Origin: Bacteroidales bacterium
Lineage (GTDB): Bacteria; Bacteroidota; Bacteroidia; Bacteroidales; UBA932
DNA: 39,776 nucleotides
Assembly: GCA_016295245.1 (NCBI GenBank)
Contig: JAEDLO010000006.1
Location: forward strand, 1-39,776
Reading direction: 5' to 3'
Shown here: piece after piece, positions 8,336 through 16,497 of the stretch
Layout: every line of letters starts with the position of its first letter
Position numbering within the stretch: position 1 is the first letter of the stretch
The notes under the pieces: generated by a model
The model's input: the letters and a program-made list of their open reading frames with translations, nothing else
The model's database searches: none
Told to the model about the DNA's origin: nothing
Translations under genes and position numbers: made by a program

Positions 8336-9250
8336 ATGGAAAGAGAAGATCCATTGCAGAGGCTTGAAAGAAAAGAAGCCGAAAAGAAGTCTAATTCCGG
8401 CCTGAAGACCGTGATGATCATAATGACGGTCCTCGCCGTAATCCTCGCTGGCGTCCTGGCCTATGTCTGGATGTCCAACAGGACCTTGGTAAGCCAGCTT
8501 ACCCTTGAAAAGGAAGAGCTCACCGAGCAGGTGCAGGCCCTTCAGCTTGACTACGAGAACCTGTCTTCGGAATACGATGTAATCAACTCCCAGCTTGATT
8601 CTTCGCGCGAGGAGATCTCCCAGCTCATCGACCGCCTCAAGAAGACCCAGGCGACAGACCGCAACAAGATCCGCCAGTACGAGAAGGAGCTCGGAACCTT
8701 GAGGAGCATAATGCGCAGCTACATCGTGCAGATTGACTCGCTCAACCAGCTCAACCACCAGCTCAGCGCCGAGGCCGCTTCGGCACGCAGGGAAGCCGCA
8801 GAGAGCAAGAAGCTCAACGCCGCCCTCACCCAGCAGGTGGAGACCCTCGAAGGCAAGGTCAGCGCCGGTTCTGTCCTGAAGGCAAGGGCTCTGAGAGTCG
8901 AGGCCTTCACTACCGCCGACAAGAAGACCGACAGGAGCTCAAGGGTTGAAAGGCTGCTTGTCAGCTTGAGCCTCGTGGAGAACGAGCTCGCCCAGAGGGG
9001 TCCGGTCCGCGTCTATGTCCGCGTCACCGCTCCTGACGGAAGCCTGCTCTCCGATGGCCGTGGAACCACTTTCACCCTCGACGGAAACACTCTTGAAGCG
9101 ACCGCTTCCCGCGAAGTTGACTATCAGGGTGCAGAGGTTGAGCTCGGCGTCTATGTCAACAACGTAAGCAGCTACCAAAAGGGCGTTTACTCGGTTGAGG
9201 CCTATACCGAGCAGTCAGTTCTCGGCACTGCTGAACTCCTGCTCCGCTGA
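8336..9250 (+). CDS. Membrane-anchored coiled-coil protein
   Basis: The 304-residue protein has a charged cytoplasmic N-terminus of about 22 residues and one membrane helix at residues 24-46. A long heptad-rich coiled coil runs from about residue 50 to 170 with repeated leucines. A beta-rich C-terminal domain of about 120 residues follows (RVYVRVTAPDGSLL and later), which should lie in the periplasm. No enzymatic motif is visible. The architecture is that of an envelope scaffold or morphogenesis protein, but that is inference. The start chosen is ATG 8336; a TTG at 8330 is in frame but less likely. Its stop overlaps the hemW start by one base (TGATG), so the two genes are coupled. Confidence 0.8.
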   Translation: MEREDPLQRLERKEAEKKSNSGLKTVMIIMTVLAVILAGVLAYVWMSNRTLVSQLTLEKEELTEQVQALQLDYENLSSEYDVINSQLDSSREEISQLIDRLKKTQATDRNKIRQYEKELGTLRSIMRSYIVQIDSLNQLNHQLSAEAASARREAAESKKLNAALTQQVETLEGKVSAGSVLKARALRVEAFTTADKKTDRSSRVERLLVSLSLVENELAQRGPVRVYVRVTAPDGSLLSDGRGTTFTLDGNTLEATASREVDYQGAEVELGVYVNNVSSYQKGVYSVEAYTEQSVLGTAELLLR

Positions 9251-10326
9251 TGATCTACGTCCACGTCCCTTTCTGCAGGAGCTTTTGTACCTACTGCGAC
9301 TTCTACTCGGAAGTATGCCCGGACAGCGCCCGAGGCAGGGAAGCGGAAAGAGACTATGTGGACAAGGTCTGTGAGGAAATCTCGCGCCGCAGGGAGGAGA
9401 TAGCCTCCACCCTCGGCGTCAACACTCTCTATTTCGGAGGCGGCACCCCGTCGGTGCTGTCTCCGTCTTCTTTACGCCGCATCGTGGACTGCCTTGCTCT
9501 GCCCTCAATAAGGGAGTTTACCGTCGAGGTCAACCCTGACGACATCCTCAAGGGCGGAACAGACTATGTCAGGGCTCTACGCGAGCTTGGCACAGACAGG
9601 GTCAGTATGGGAGTGCAGTCCCTGAGCGACAGCATTTTGCGCTGGATGAACCGCCGCCACGACGCCGCTTCGGCTCTCGAGGCCTTTAGGATACTGCGCG
9701 AAGGGGGTATTGCCAACATCAGCCTCGATATCATCTTCGGCATCCGGGGGCTGTCCGACGATACTCTGGACCAGACCCTTCGCGGCTTGCTTGCCTTGGG
9801 CCCCGAGCACATCTCGGCCTACCAGCTGAGCATAGAACCCGGCAGCGCCCTCGGCCGCCTGGCCGAAAGCGGGCGCTACAAGGAGGCCGAAGATGAGCAG
9901 TGCAGCAGGCAATACGGCCTGATCTGCACCCGGCTTCGCGAAGCCGGCTATGAACATTATGAAATCTCGAACTGGGCGCTGCCGGGCCGTCGCGCCATCC
10001 ACAACTCTGCCTATTGGAAGCGGCTGCCTTATGTTGGCCTGGGTCCGGGCGCACACTCCTTCGACGGGACTCGCCGCTTTTGGAACTCCGACAGCCTGCC
10101 CGTCTGGACTTCCGGGAGCGAGACGCTCAGCGCGGAGCAGGCCCTGGACGAGACGGTGATGCTCGGCCTGCGCACCAGCGAGGGTGTGGATGCCTCCCTG
10201 CTCGATGCACGCAGGGTGGCTTCACTTATGAAAAAAGGGGCCCTCGAGCTGCTGGACGACAAAGTCCGCATACCGGAGGACCGCTTTTTCGTGTCGGACG
10301 ACATTATCTCTGAACTGCTTGTCTAA
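9250..10326 (+). CDS. hemW: HemW-like radical SAM protein
   Basis: This 358-residue protein is a HemW homologue, formerly annotated as oxygen-independent coproporphyrinogen III oxidase. HemW is a heme-binding radical SAM protein thought to deliver heme to membrane targets. The N-terminus has the [4Fe-4S] motif C9-RSF-C13-TY-C16 followed by DFYS; the CxxCDF form is that of HemW rather than true HemN. FGGGTPS near residue 60 and the SMGVQS segment near residue 120 are typical of the HemN/HemW fold. Start and stop are well fixed: the ATG overlaps the preceding stop, and the 3' end overlaps the convergent aminopeptidase P gene by 4 bases. Confidence 0.9.
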   Translation: MIYVHVPFCRSFCTYCDFYSEVCPDSARGREAERDYVDKVCEEISRRREEIASTLGVNTLYFGGGTPSVLSPSSLRRIVDCLALPSIREFTVEVNPDDILKGGTDYVRALRELGTDRVSMGVQSLSDSILRWMNRRHDAASALEAFRILREGGIANISLDIIFGIRGLSDDTLDQTLRGLLALGPEHISAYQLSIEPGSALGRLAESGRYKEAEDEQCSRQYGLICTRLREAGYEHYEISNWALPGRRAIHNSAYWKRLPYVGLGPGAHSFDGTRRFWNSDSLPVWTSGSETLSAEQALDETVMLGLRTSEGVDASLLDARRVASLMKKGALELLDDKVRIPEDRFFVSDDIISELLV

Positions 10327-12089
10327 ACAGGCAGGGTCTTTTCGCGCAGCCAGGAAGCGATTTCGTCGGGAAGGTGAGGGCTGAGGCTGCGGTACACAGT
10401 TTCATTATAGTCATTGAGCCACTCGATTTCATCCCTGTCGAGCAAGCTCTTTTCTATTGCGGCTGTGTCGAAGTGGCAGAGGGTGAGGGTTTCGAAGCCC
10501 AGCCAGCTGCCGAACTCGTTGCTTCCCAGGCTGACGCAGAGCATCAGGTTCTCGTGGCGCACGCCGTGCTTGCCTTCGCGGTAGATGCCAGGCTCGTTGG
10601 AAGTGATCATTCCCGGTTCAAGCGCTATGCTGTTGAGGTTCTGGCGTATGTCCTGTGGCCCTTCGTGCACGCCCAGGAAGAAACCTATTCCGTGGCCGGT
10701 TCCGTGGCCGAAATTGCGCTTGCTGCGCCATAGCGGCCCGCGTGCAAGGGCGTCAAGCCGGCAGCCCGGGGTGCCCGCAGGGAAAACGGCCATCGCCAGG
10801 TCAATGTGGCCTTTGAGCACCAGGGTGTAGTCCTCCCTCTCAAGGGCGCTGCACCTGCCGAGCGGCACTGTCCTGGTGATGTCGGTGGTGCCGTAGTCGA
10901 ACTGCCCTCCCGAATCGCAGAGGTACAGGCCGCTGGTACGGAGTATCGGGGCGTTGCTGCGCGGGGTGACATAATGGGGCAGGGCTGCGCCCGGACCATA
11001 GGCCGAGATGGTCTCGAAACTGTCCGAGCGGTAGGAGTCTATCATTGAGCGCAGCTCGCTTAGCTTGACAGAGGCGTCCCATTCGCTGATTTCCGCTCCG
11101 CCTTCCAGCCTCTTCTCCAGCCAGTAGAGAAAGCGCTCCATCGCCAGTCCGTCCGCAAGATGGGCCTTGCGCATTCCCTCGATTTCGTGAGGGTTCTTGA
11201 CTGCCTTCCACAGGTCCACGGGGCTGGAAGTCTCGATGACCGGGTTGCCGCTGGTCACGAGACTCCGGTACAGGTCGTAGTTGAGGGTTGACGGGTCGAC
11301 GAGTATGCTCCCCTCGAAACTGCTGCCTATCAAGGCTGCGTCGGCGTAAGGGAGGATGTTGACCCCGTCGGCCTCCAGGATGCTGAAGCTCGCTTCGGTC
11401 TGGGCGTCGCTCTCCGTGTCGCGCACGACATACCAGTCGATGCTCTTCTGGTCCACCAGCAGGTAGCTGATTATCAGAGGGTTGTATTCGATGTCCGAGG
11501 CCCTGGCATTGAGCAGCCAGGCAATCTGGTCGAGCGAACTGAGGAGCATGGCATCGGCGCCGTTGCTGCGGATGAACTCCCTCAGGCGGGCAAACTTCGA
11601 GCGCCGCGGCTCGCCGGCGTCAATGGTGAAAATGGGCGTCTGGGGTATCTGAGGACGGTCTTCCCAGAAGCGGGAGAGCATATCCGGCACGCTTACCACC
11701 GTGCCCGGCAGGGTGGCGGCGAAATCCGCGCCCACGCAGAGCCCGTCCACGGCGACAAAGCAGTCGTCACCCAGCTCGCGTTCGAGCCATTCGGGGATCA
11801 GGACCTGCTCCGGAACTCGCGTCTTGTGGAGCTCGATTCCCGTCCCCTCAAGCTGCTGATTCGCCTGGATGAAGTAGCGCGTGTCTGTCCAGAGCCCCGC
11901 GTGGTCAAGCGTGATGACCACGTCGCCGGCCTCGCCGGTGAAGCCCGAAATCCACCTTACCTGCTTCCATCTTTCGGAAGGGTACTCGCTGCTGTGGGGG
12001 TCAGACCCCGTGATGATGACCGCGTCCCAGCCTTTCGAACGCATAAGATTGCGAAGAGTCTCGACTCTTTCCTGAAAAATATTGCCCAT
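10323..12089 (-). CDS. pepP: Xaa-Pro aminopeptidase (M24B, aminopeptidase P1-like)
   Basis: This enzyme removes N-terminal residues preceding proline. The 588-residue length matches the long cytosolic aminopeptidase P1 type: two creatinase-like N-terminal domains plus a catalytic pita-bread domain. All five metal ligands appear present: the two aspartates in CDSGGQFDYGTTDITRTV, the histidine in GHGTGHGIGFF, and the glutamates in NEPGIY and RHENLML. The start chosen is ATG 12089. A GTG at 12095 is also in frame, but it overlaps the -7 box (12095-12102), so an mRNA from that promoter would begin too late to contain it. The transcript should be essentially leaderless. The 3' end overlaps hemW by 4 bases. 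Confidence 0.92.
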   Translation of the reverse strand: MGNIFQERVETLRNLMRSKGWDAVIITGSDPHSSEYPSERWKQVRWISGFTGEAGDVVITLDHAGLWTDTRYFIQANQQLEGTGIELHKTRVPEQVLIPEWLERELGDDCFVAVDGLCVGADFAATLPGTVVSVPDMLSRFWEDRPQIPQTPIFTIDAGEPRRSKFARLREFIRSNGADAMLLSSLDQIAWLLNARASDIEYNPLIISYLLVDQKSIDWYVVRDTESDAQTEASFSILEADGVNILPYADAALIGSSFEGSILVDPSTLNYDLYRSLVTSGNPVIETSSPVDLWKAVKNPHEIEGMRKAHLADGLAMERFLYWLEKRLEGGAEISEWDASVKLSELRSMIDSYRSDSFETISAYGPGAALPHYVTPRSNAPILRTSGLYLCDSGGQFDYGTTDITRTVPLGRCSALEREDYTLVLKGHIDLAMAVFPAGTPGCRLDALARGPLWRSKRNFGHGTGHGIGFFLGVHEGPQDIRQNLNSIALEPGMITSNEPGIYREGKHGVRHENLMLCVSLGSNEFGSWLGFETLTLCHFDTAAIEKSLLDRDEIEWLNDYNETVYRSLSPHLPDEIASWLREKTLPV

Positions 12090-12094
12090 ATCCA

Positions 12095-12102
12095 CAAATA
12101 TA
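12095..12102 (-). promoter_or_regulatory. -7 box (TATATTTG) for pepP
   Basis: This is an exact TAnnTTTG match on the minus strand, ending only 5 bases before the ATG at 12089. It predicts a leaderless or nearly leaderless transcript and settles the choice between the GTG and ATG starts. Confidence 0.65.
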
Positions 12103-12127
12103 TGGAAAATGTTTCTGACTCATTTCG

Positions 12128-12135
12128 TATTTTTG
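12128..12135 (+). promoter_or_regulatory. -7 box (TATTTTTG) for dusB-lpxK
   Basis: This is an exact TAnnTTTG match ending 6 bases before the ATG at 12142. It supports the short DusB N-terminus and predicts a leaderless mRNA. Confidence 0.7.
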
Positions 12136-12141
12136 CACAAT

Positions 12142-13137
12142 ATGAAGATTGGAACGCTTGACCTGGGCGACAAGCCGCTGCTGCTTGCTCCGATGGAGGA
12201 TGTCACTGACGCATCCTTCCGCATCCTGTGCCGTGAGCAGGGGGCTGATATGGTCTATACCGAGTTCATCCCTTCCGACGGTCTGATACGCGATGCCGCC
12301 AAGGCGCTTGCCAAGATGCACACTCACGACTGCGAGGCCCCCGTGGGCATCCAGATTTACGGCCACATCCCCGAATCTATGGTTCAGGCCGCAAGGATGG
12401 CCGACCGTGCCGCTGAAATCGCGGGCGGGCACGGCGCCGACCTGATCGACATCAACTTCGGCTGCCCGGTTTCCAAGATTGCCGGCAGGGGAGCCGGGTC
12501 AGGTATGATGCGAGAGCCGGACAAGATGGTCGCCATCACCAAAGCTGTCGTCGAGGCAGTCGGCAAACCCGTTACGGTCAAGACCCGCCTGGGCTGGGAC
12601 GACAACTCCAAGATTATCGTCGAGCTTGCCGAGAGGCTGCAGGATGTGGGCATCGCCGCCCTTACCATCCACGGACGCACCCGCTGCCAGCTCTACAAGG
12701 GCGAGGCCGACTGGACCCTGATCGGTGCGGTCAAGAACAATCCTCGTATGCACATCCCCATCATCGGCAACGGCGACATCACCACCCCTGCGCAGGCGGC
12801 CCTCGCTTTTGAGCGCTACGGCGTGGACGGCATAATGATAGGCCGCGCCACTTACGGCCACCCGTGGATATTCCGCGAAATCCGCCACTACCTCGACAGC
12901 GGCAGCGAAATGGAGCCGCTCAGCATAGGGGAAAAGGTAGCGCTCGCCAAGCGCCACCTGGAGCTCTCGCTCAAGTTCAAGGGCGAGCCTCGCGGCATCT
13001 ACGAGATGCGCCGCCACCTGTCCTGCTACTTCAAGGGTCTGGACGACTTCAAGCAGACCAGGATGAGGATGGTCACCACTCTCGACAAAGAAGAACTTAT
13101 CAACATACTGGATGAAATAAACGAAAAATATGCTTGA
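12142..13137 (+). CDS. dusB: tRNA-dihydrouridine synthase (DusB family)
   Basis: The enzyme reduces specific uridines in tRNA to dihydrouridine using FMN and NADPH. The 331-residue protein shows the family signatures in order: LLLAPMEDVTDASFR at residues 13-27 (FMN and fold), INFGCPVSKIAGRGAGS at about 104-120 with the catalytic cysteine C108, then IHGRTRCQLYKGEADW and the GNGDI and IMIGRA phosphate-binding loops. An upstream TTG at 12082 would extend the frame by 20 residues, but that stretch has no homology character and contains the promoter, so I reject it. The 3' end overlaps the lpxK start by 8 bases. Confidence 0.93.
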   Translation: MKIGTLDLGDKPLLLAPMEDVTDASFRILCREQGADMVYTEFIPSDGLIRDAAKALAKMHTHDCEAPVGIQIYGHIPESMVQAARMADRAAEIAGGHGADLIDINFGCPVSKIAGRGAGSGMMREPDKMVAITKAVVEAVGKPVTVKTRLGWDDNSKIIVELAERLQDVGIAALTIHGRTRCQLYKGEADWTLIGAVKNNPRMHIPIIGNGDITTPAQAALAFERYGVDGIMIGRATYGHPWIFREIRHYLDSGSEMEPLSIGEKVALAKRHLELSLKFKGEPRGIYEMRRHLSCYFKGLDDFKQTRMRMVTTLDKEELINILDEINEKYA

Positions 13138-14263
13138 CAGAATCATACTCTTCCCGTACTACCTTTATCTGAAGGGACGCAACGCCTGGTATAACAAGGG
13201 CGGAAAGCGCGTCAAGACAGCCGAAGTGCCTACCCTCTGCGTCGGAAACGTCACCGCCGGCGGCACGGGCAAGACCCCTCACGTGGAGATGATAGTCTCG
13301 CTTCTGGGAGAAATTCCCCAGTGGGCAGGCTGCCATCCTGCCGTACTATCGCGCGGCTACAAGCGTGAAAGCAAGGGTTTCCAGCAGGTCCTCCAGGACA
13401 GCTCGGTTACCCTCTCGGGCGACGAACCGCTCCAGATAAAGAAGAACTGCCCCAACGCCACCGTGGCCGTTGACAAGGACAGGGTGGAGGGCTGCCACCT
13501 GCTGGTTCATCCCGACCTGCTCAAAAACGGCAAGAATTCTTCAAGATGCTGGAATCCCGATTTCCCGCCGGCCGACATCATCATCCTCGACGACGCTTTT
13601 CAGTACCGCCGCCTCAAGGCCAGCCGGAGTATAGTGCTGGTGGACTACAACCGCCCGGTCTTCAAGGACAGCCTGCTGCCTTTCGGACGCCTCCGCGACC
13701 TTCCTGAGCGCATTGCCGACGCGGACGCGCTGATAATCAGCAAATGTCCCGAGGATCTGGAGGAGAGTAACCGCAGCGAGCTGGCAAGCAAGCTGGGCTT
13801 CGTCTCCTATGACGCCCAAAGCTGCATCGCCACCCGCGCCGACGGCCGCCGCCAGCTGCTCTTCTTCACCAAAACCGGCTACTCCGCCCCTGTTCCCGTC
13901 TTCCCTGACGGGGAAAGCAGGTACATCTACTCGCGCAAGATTATAGTGATGACGGGCATCGCCAAGGACACCCCGTTCTGCAAACTCCTGTCCGACAGCT
14001 ACAAGATAGTCCGCCGCTTCAGCTTCCCGGACCACCACAACTACAGCTGGAGCGACATCAACAAGCTCAGGTCCGCCCTGCGCAAGTACCCTACGGCCGC
14101 CATCGCCACCACCCAGAAGGACGCCCAGCGCCTGCTGGAAGTCAAGGGTATGCCGCGCGAGATTTCGGACCGTATGTTCATGGTGCCGATCAAGTCGGTG
14201 TTCCTTAGCGAAAACGAAAAGACCGTCTTCAAGGATTTTCTTGCTTCCCTGAAGACGGCCTGA
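13130..14263 (+). CDS. lpxK: Tetraacyldisaccharide 4'-kinase
   Basis: LpxK phosphorylates the 4' position of the lipid A disaccharide precursor at the cytoplasmic face of the inner membrane, an essential late step of lipid A synthesis. The 377-residue protein has a membrane-proximal N-terminus and a Walker A loop (GNVTAGGTGKT, residues 39-49). The LDDAFQYRRL and LLPFGRLRD segments typical of LpxK follow. The ATG is embedded in the end of dusB with an 8-base overlap, so the two are co-translated. The last 40 bases of the coding region contain an inverted repeat that may act as the frr terminator on the other strand. Confidence 0.95.
   Translation: MLDRIILFPYYLYLKGRNAWYNKGGKRVKTAEVPTLCVGNVTAGGTGKTPHVEMIVSLLGEIPQWAGCHPAVLSRGYKRESKGFQQVLQDSSVTLSGDEPLQIKKNCPNATVAVDKDRVEGCHLLVHPDLLKNGKNSSRCWNPDFPPADIIILDDAFQYRRLKASRSIVLVDYNRPVFKDSLLPFGRLRDLPERIADADALIISKCPEDLEESNRSELASKLGFVSYDAQSCIATRADGRRQLLFFTKTGYSAPVPVFPDGESRYIYSRKIIVMTGIAKDTPFCKLLSDSYKIVRRFSFPDHHNYSWSDINKLRSALRKYPTAAIATTQKDAQRLLEVKGMPREISDRMFMVPIKSVFLSENEKTVFKDFLASLKTA
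14223..14258 (-). terminator. Candidate frr terminator inside the lpxK 3' end
   Basis: CCGTCTTCA (14223-14231) and TGAAGACGG (14250-14258) form a perfect 9-bp stem with an 18-base loop. Read on the minus strand it is followed by a T-rich tract, as expected for termination of pyrH-frr transcripts. It sits within lpxK codons. Confidence 0.4.
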
Positions 14264-14279
14264 AATGCTGCCGACTGTA

Positions 14280-14849
14280 TTATACGGTCATAATTTCTTT
14301 TTCCTTGGCTGCCACGAGCTCGTCGATTACCTTGATGTTCTTGTCGGTAACCTTCTGAACTTCTGCCTCGGCATCCTTCTCGATATCCTCTGAAAGGCCT
14401 TCGTTCTTCTGAGCCTTCTTCAGGAGGTCTACTCCGTCGCGACGGGCGTTGCGTACTACGATTTTTGAATTTTCGGCAGAAGCCTTGAGCTTCTTGATGA
14501 GGTCCTTGCGCCTCTCCTCGGTAAGAGCCGGAACGACGCAGCGGATGGTCTCACCGTTGTTCTGAGGAGTGAAACCGAGGTTAGCGTCGATGATGGCCTT
14601 CTCTATCTTGGAGATCATACTCTTCTCCCAAGGCTGGATGGCGAGGGTTTTTGCGTCAGGCGCTGAAATTGATGCCACGTTGGCAATAGGTGAAGGGGTG
14701 CCGTAGTAATCCACGAGCACGCCGTTGAACACTGCCGGATTGGCCTTGCCGACCTTGTAGGTCTTCAGGTCCTCTTCAAGGAACTTTACGGCGTCCTTCA
14801 TTTTGGACTCAGTCTGGCTGATTATTTCCTTTGCTCTGTCTGTTAACAT
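14280..14849 (-). CDS. frr: Ribosome recycling factor
   Basis: RRF splits the post-termination ribosome together with EF-G. The 189-residue protein has the full family length and signatures: an N-terminal helix with MKDAVKFLEEDL, the NPAVFNGVLVDYYGTP segment near residues 37-52, and IRCVVPALTEERRKDLIKK near residues 102-120. It lies 23 bases downstream of pyrH on the same strand, the classical pyrH-frr arrangement. It ends 16 bases from the convergent lpxK. Confidence 0.97.
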   Translation of the reverse strand: MLTDRAKEIISQTESKMKDAVKFLEEDLKTYKVGKANPAVFNGVLVDYYGTPSPIANVASISAPDAKTLAIQPWEKSMISKIEKAIIDANLGFTPQNNGETIRCVVPALTEERRKDLIKKLKASAENSKIVVRNARRDGVDLLKKAQKNEGLSEDIEKDAEAEVQKVTDKNIKVIDELVAAKEKEIMTV

Positions 14850-14872
14850 ATATGTATAAGCTTTGGGGTTTA

Positions 14873-15571
14873 TTATGCGTGTACTGTGGTGCCGATTTCC
14901 TCCCCGCGAAGTATTCTCGCAAGGTTGCCTTTCTGCTCGATGTTGAATACCATCACAGGGATGTTTCCCTGCTCGCAGAGGGCGAAGGCTGTTGCGTCCA
15001 TCACCTTCAGGTGGTCTGAGAGGGCCTTGCTGAAGGTCAGCTCCTTATATTTGGTGGCAGTAGGGTCTTTTTCAGGGTCGGCTGTATAAACGCCGTCAAC
15101 CCTGGTGCCCTTGAGCAGGGCGTCCGCCTCCATCTCCAGTGCCCTGAGGGCGGCGCCCGAGTCGGTGGTGAAGAAAGGATTGCCTGTGCCTCCCGAAATC
15201 AGGACCACACCTCCTTCCTCAAGCACCTGGAGGGCATCCTCCCTGCGGTAATAGCGGGCAATCGGCTCCATCGGGGTGGCAGTGAACACCTCTGCCTTGA
15301 GTCCGAGCGAACGCAGGGCGCAGGCGATTCCCAGAGAGTTGATCACCGTTGCCAGCATACCCATCCTGTCGCCGTTAATCCTGTCGAAGCCCTTTCCGAG
15401 TCCCTGAAGACCTCGGAAAATGTTTCCGCCTCCGTTCACTATAGCAATCTGGTGCCCCGCCTTTGCGGCCTGGGCTATCTCCTCGGCATAATCCATAAGG
15501 CTATGCTCGTCAATTCCTTTGCCGGATGGGCCTCCGAGGCTTTCTCCGCTCAGTTTGAGTAGTACTCTCAT
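14873..15571 (-). CDS. pyrH: UMP kinase
   Basis: UMP kinase makes UDP from UMP in pyrimidine nucleotide synthesis. The 232-residue protein belongs to the amino acid kinase fold and carries LKLSGESL at residues 5-12, the GGGNIFRG loop near residue 46, DRMGMLATVINS near residue 68, and the GGTGNPFFTTDSGAA segment near residue 127. Start and spacing are clear: a TACTTTTG -7 box on the minus strand at 15591-15598 lies 20 bases before the ATG. It is co-transcribed with frr and divergent from the cytochrome b gene. Confidence 0.96.
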   Translation of the reverse strand: MRVLLKLSGESLGGPSGKGIDEHSLMDYAEEIAQAAKAGHQIAIVNGGGNIFRGLQGLGKGFDRINGDRMGMLATVINSLGIACALRSLGLKAEVFTATPMEPIARYYRREDALQVLEEGGVVLISGGTGNPFFTTDSGAALRALEMEADALLKGTRVDGVYTADPEKDPTATKYKELTFSKALSDHLKVMDATAFALCEQGNIPVMVFNIEQKGNLARILRGEEIGTTVHA

Positions 15572-15590
15572 ATCGATATCATTTTAATAA

Positions 15591-15598
15591 CAAAAGTA
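15591..15598 (-). promoter_or_regulatory. -7 box (TACTTTTG) for pyrH-frr
   Basis: This is an exact TAnnTTTG match on the minus strand, 19 bases before the pyrH ATG. Confidence 0.65.
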
Positions 15599-15630
15599 TT
15601 TGAAAATTATGAAACTTGCAAGATTAGAAG

Positions 15631-15638
15631 TATATTTG
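15631..15638 (+). promoter_or_regulatory. -7 box (TATATTTG) for the cytochrome b gene
   Basis: This is an exact TAnnTTTG match, 29 bases before the ATG at 15668. No -33 TTTG with standard spacing is evident. Confidence 0.65.
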
Positions 15639-15667
15639 CGGTCTAAACCGAATTAAACCCTAAAGAG

Positions 15668-16396
15668 ATGTTCATATTCAATTCTTCAATCGGAAAGAAA
15701 TTCGTTCAGGCAGTGAGCGGAGCGTTCCTGATTCTTTTCCTCCTGCTTCACGCCGTAATCAACTTCTTCTCTGTCATCGACTCGTTTACCGGTAAGTTCG
15801 GCGCCGCTATGAATGACCACGATCTTTTCAGCGAAGGTGACGGTCTGTTCAAGCTCGGCTGTGACTTTATGTCAACGCCTGTGATTAGCATAATGGTGCC
15901 TGTGCTTGCCCTCGGTTTCCTCGTGCACATCGCTTACGGCTGCTGGCTTTCTTATAAGAACATCCAGGCCCGTGGCGGTTACAAGCGTTATGAGGTTTCC
16001 AGCAAGGCTGCAGCAGACTCCTGGTCTTCACGCAATATGCTTGTGCTCGGTATCGTCATCCTCGGCCTGCTCGCCTTCCACCTTTTCCACTTCTGGGCGA
16101 AGATGCAGCTGCCTGAGCTCTTCGGCATCGGTCAGTATGAGAACAACCCTTACCTCCTTCTTACTACCGTATTCGGCAACTGGTGGGTCCTCGCCTTCTA
16201 CCTCGTATGGTTCGCGGCCATCTGGTTCCACCTCGCACACGGCTTCTGGAGTATGTTCCAGACAGTGGGCTGGGACGGCACGACCTGGTTCAAGAGACTC
16301 AAGGTGATTGGCGTGGTAGTCGTTACCGTCATCTGCCTTCTGTTCGTGAGCGTGGCTGTCAACGCATTCATTCAGGCCAACTTCATCGCAGCTTAA
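15668..16396 (+). CDS. Succinate dehydrogenase/fumarate reductase cytochrome b subunit (b558 type)
   Basis: This is the diheme membrane anchor of succinate:quinone oxidoreductase, or fumarate reductase in anaerobes; it passes electrons between menaquinone and the flavoprotein/iron-sulfur subunits. The 242-residue protein has five hydrophobic segments, at about residues 12-32, 65-90, 115-140, 165-190 and 210-235. Histidines suitable for heme ligation lie in LLLHAVIN, FLVHIAYG, FHLFHFW and WFHLAHGFW. Bacteroidales normally encode the A and B subunits directly downstream, but here the next gene is rplM 100 bases later, so the subunit is separated from its partners. It has its own promoter and ends at a terminator-like hairpin. 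Confidence 0.9.
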   Translation: MFIFNSSIGKKFVQAVSGAFLILFLLLHAVINFFSVIDSFTGKFGAAMNDHDLFSEGDGLFKLGCDFMSTPVISIMVPVLALGFLVHIAYGCWLSYKNIQARGGYKRYEVSSKAAADSWSSRNMLVLGIVILGLLAFHLFHFWAKMQLPELFGIGQYENNPYLLLTTVFGNWWVLAFYLVWFAAIWFHLAHGFWSMFQTVGWDGTTWFKRLKVIGVVVVTVICLLFVSVAVNAFIQANFIAA

Positions 16397-16406
16397 GGCT
16401 CGGAAG

Positions 16407-16437
16407 TTTGATTTGTTAAAATAATTGCTTATCTTTG
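16407..16437 (+). promoter_or_regulatory. Complete Bacteroidetes promoter for the rplM ribosomal operon
   Basis: A -33 TTTG (16407-16410) and a -7 TATCTTTG (16430-16437) are separated by 19 bases, an ideal match to the Bacteroidetes sigma-factor consensus. Transcription should begin near 16441-16444, giving a leader of about 55 bases before the GTG start of rplM. Confidence 0.8.
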
Positions 16438-16473
16438 CGACCCCTATTTTGTGTAGGGATCGCAATTTTTTTT
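16437..16473 (+). terminator. Terminator-like hairpin overlapping the rplM promoter/leader
   Basis: GCGACCCCTA (16437-16446) pairs with TAGGGATCGC (16454-16463) around a 7-base loop with one C-A mismatch, followed by eight T residues (16466-16473). It would end read-through from the cytochrome b gene. Its 5' arm begins at the last base of the -7 box, so RNAs started at the rplM promoter would carry only part of the stem. Confidence 0.6.
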
Positions 16474-16497
16474 GTTAACTATTTAAAGATCAAGACA

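Noticed and set aside
16435..16497. Longer N-terminus for L13 starting at 16435
   Set aside because: The stretch contains the promoter end, hairpin and poly-T run. Family N-termini match the GTG at 16498.
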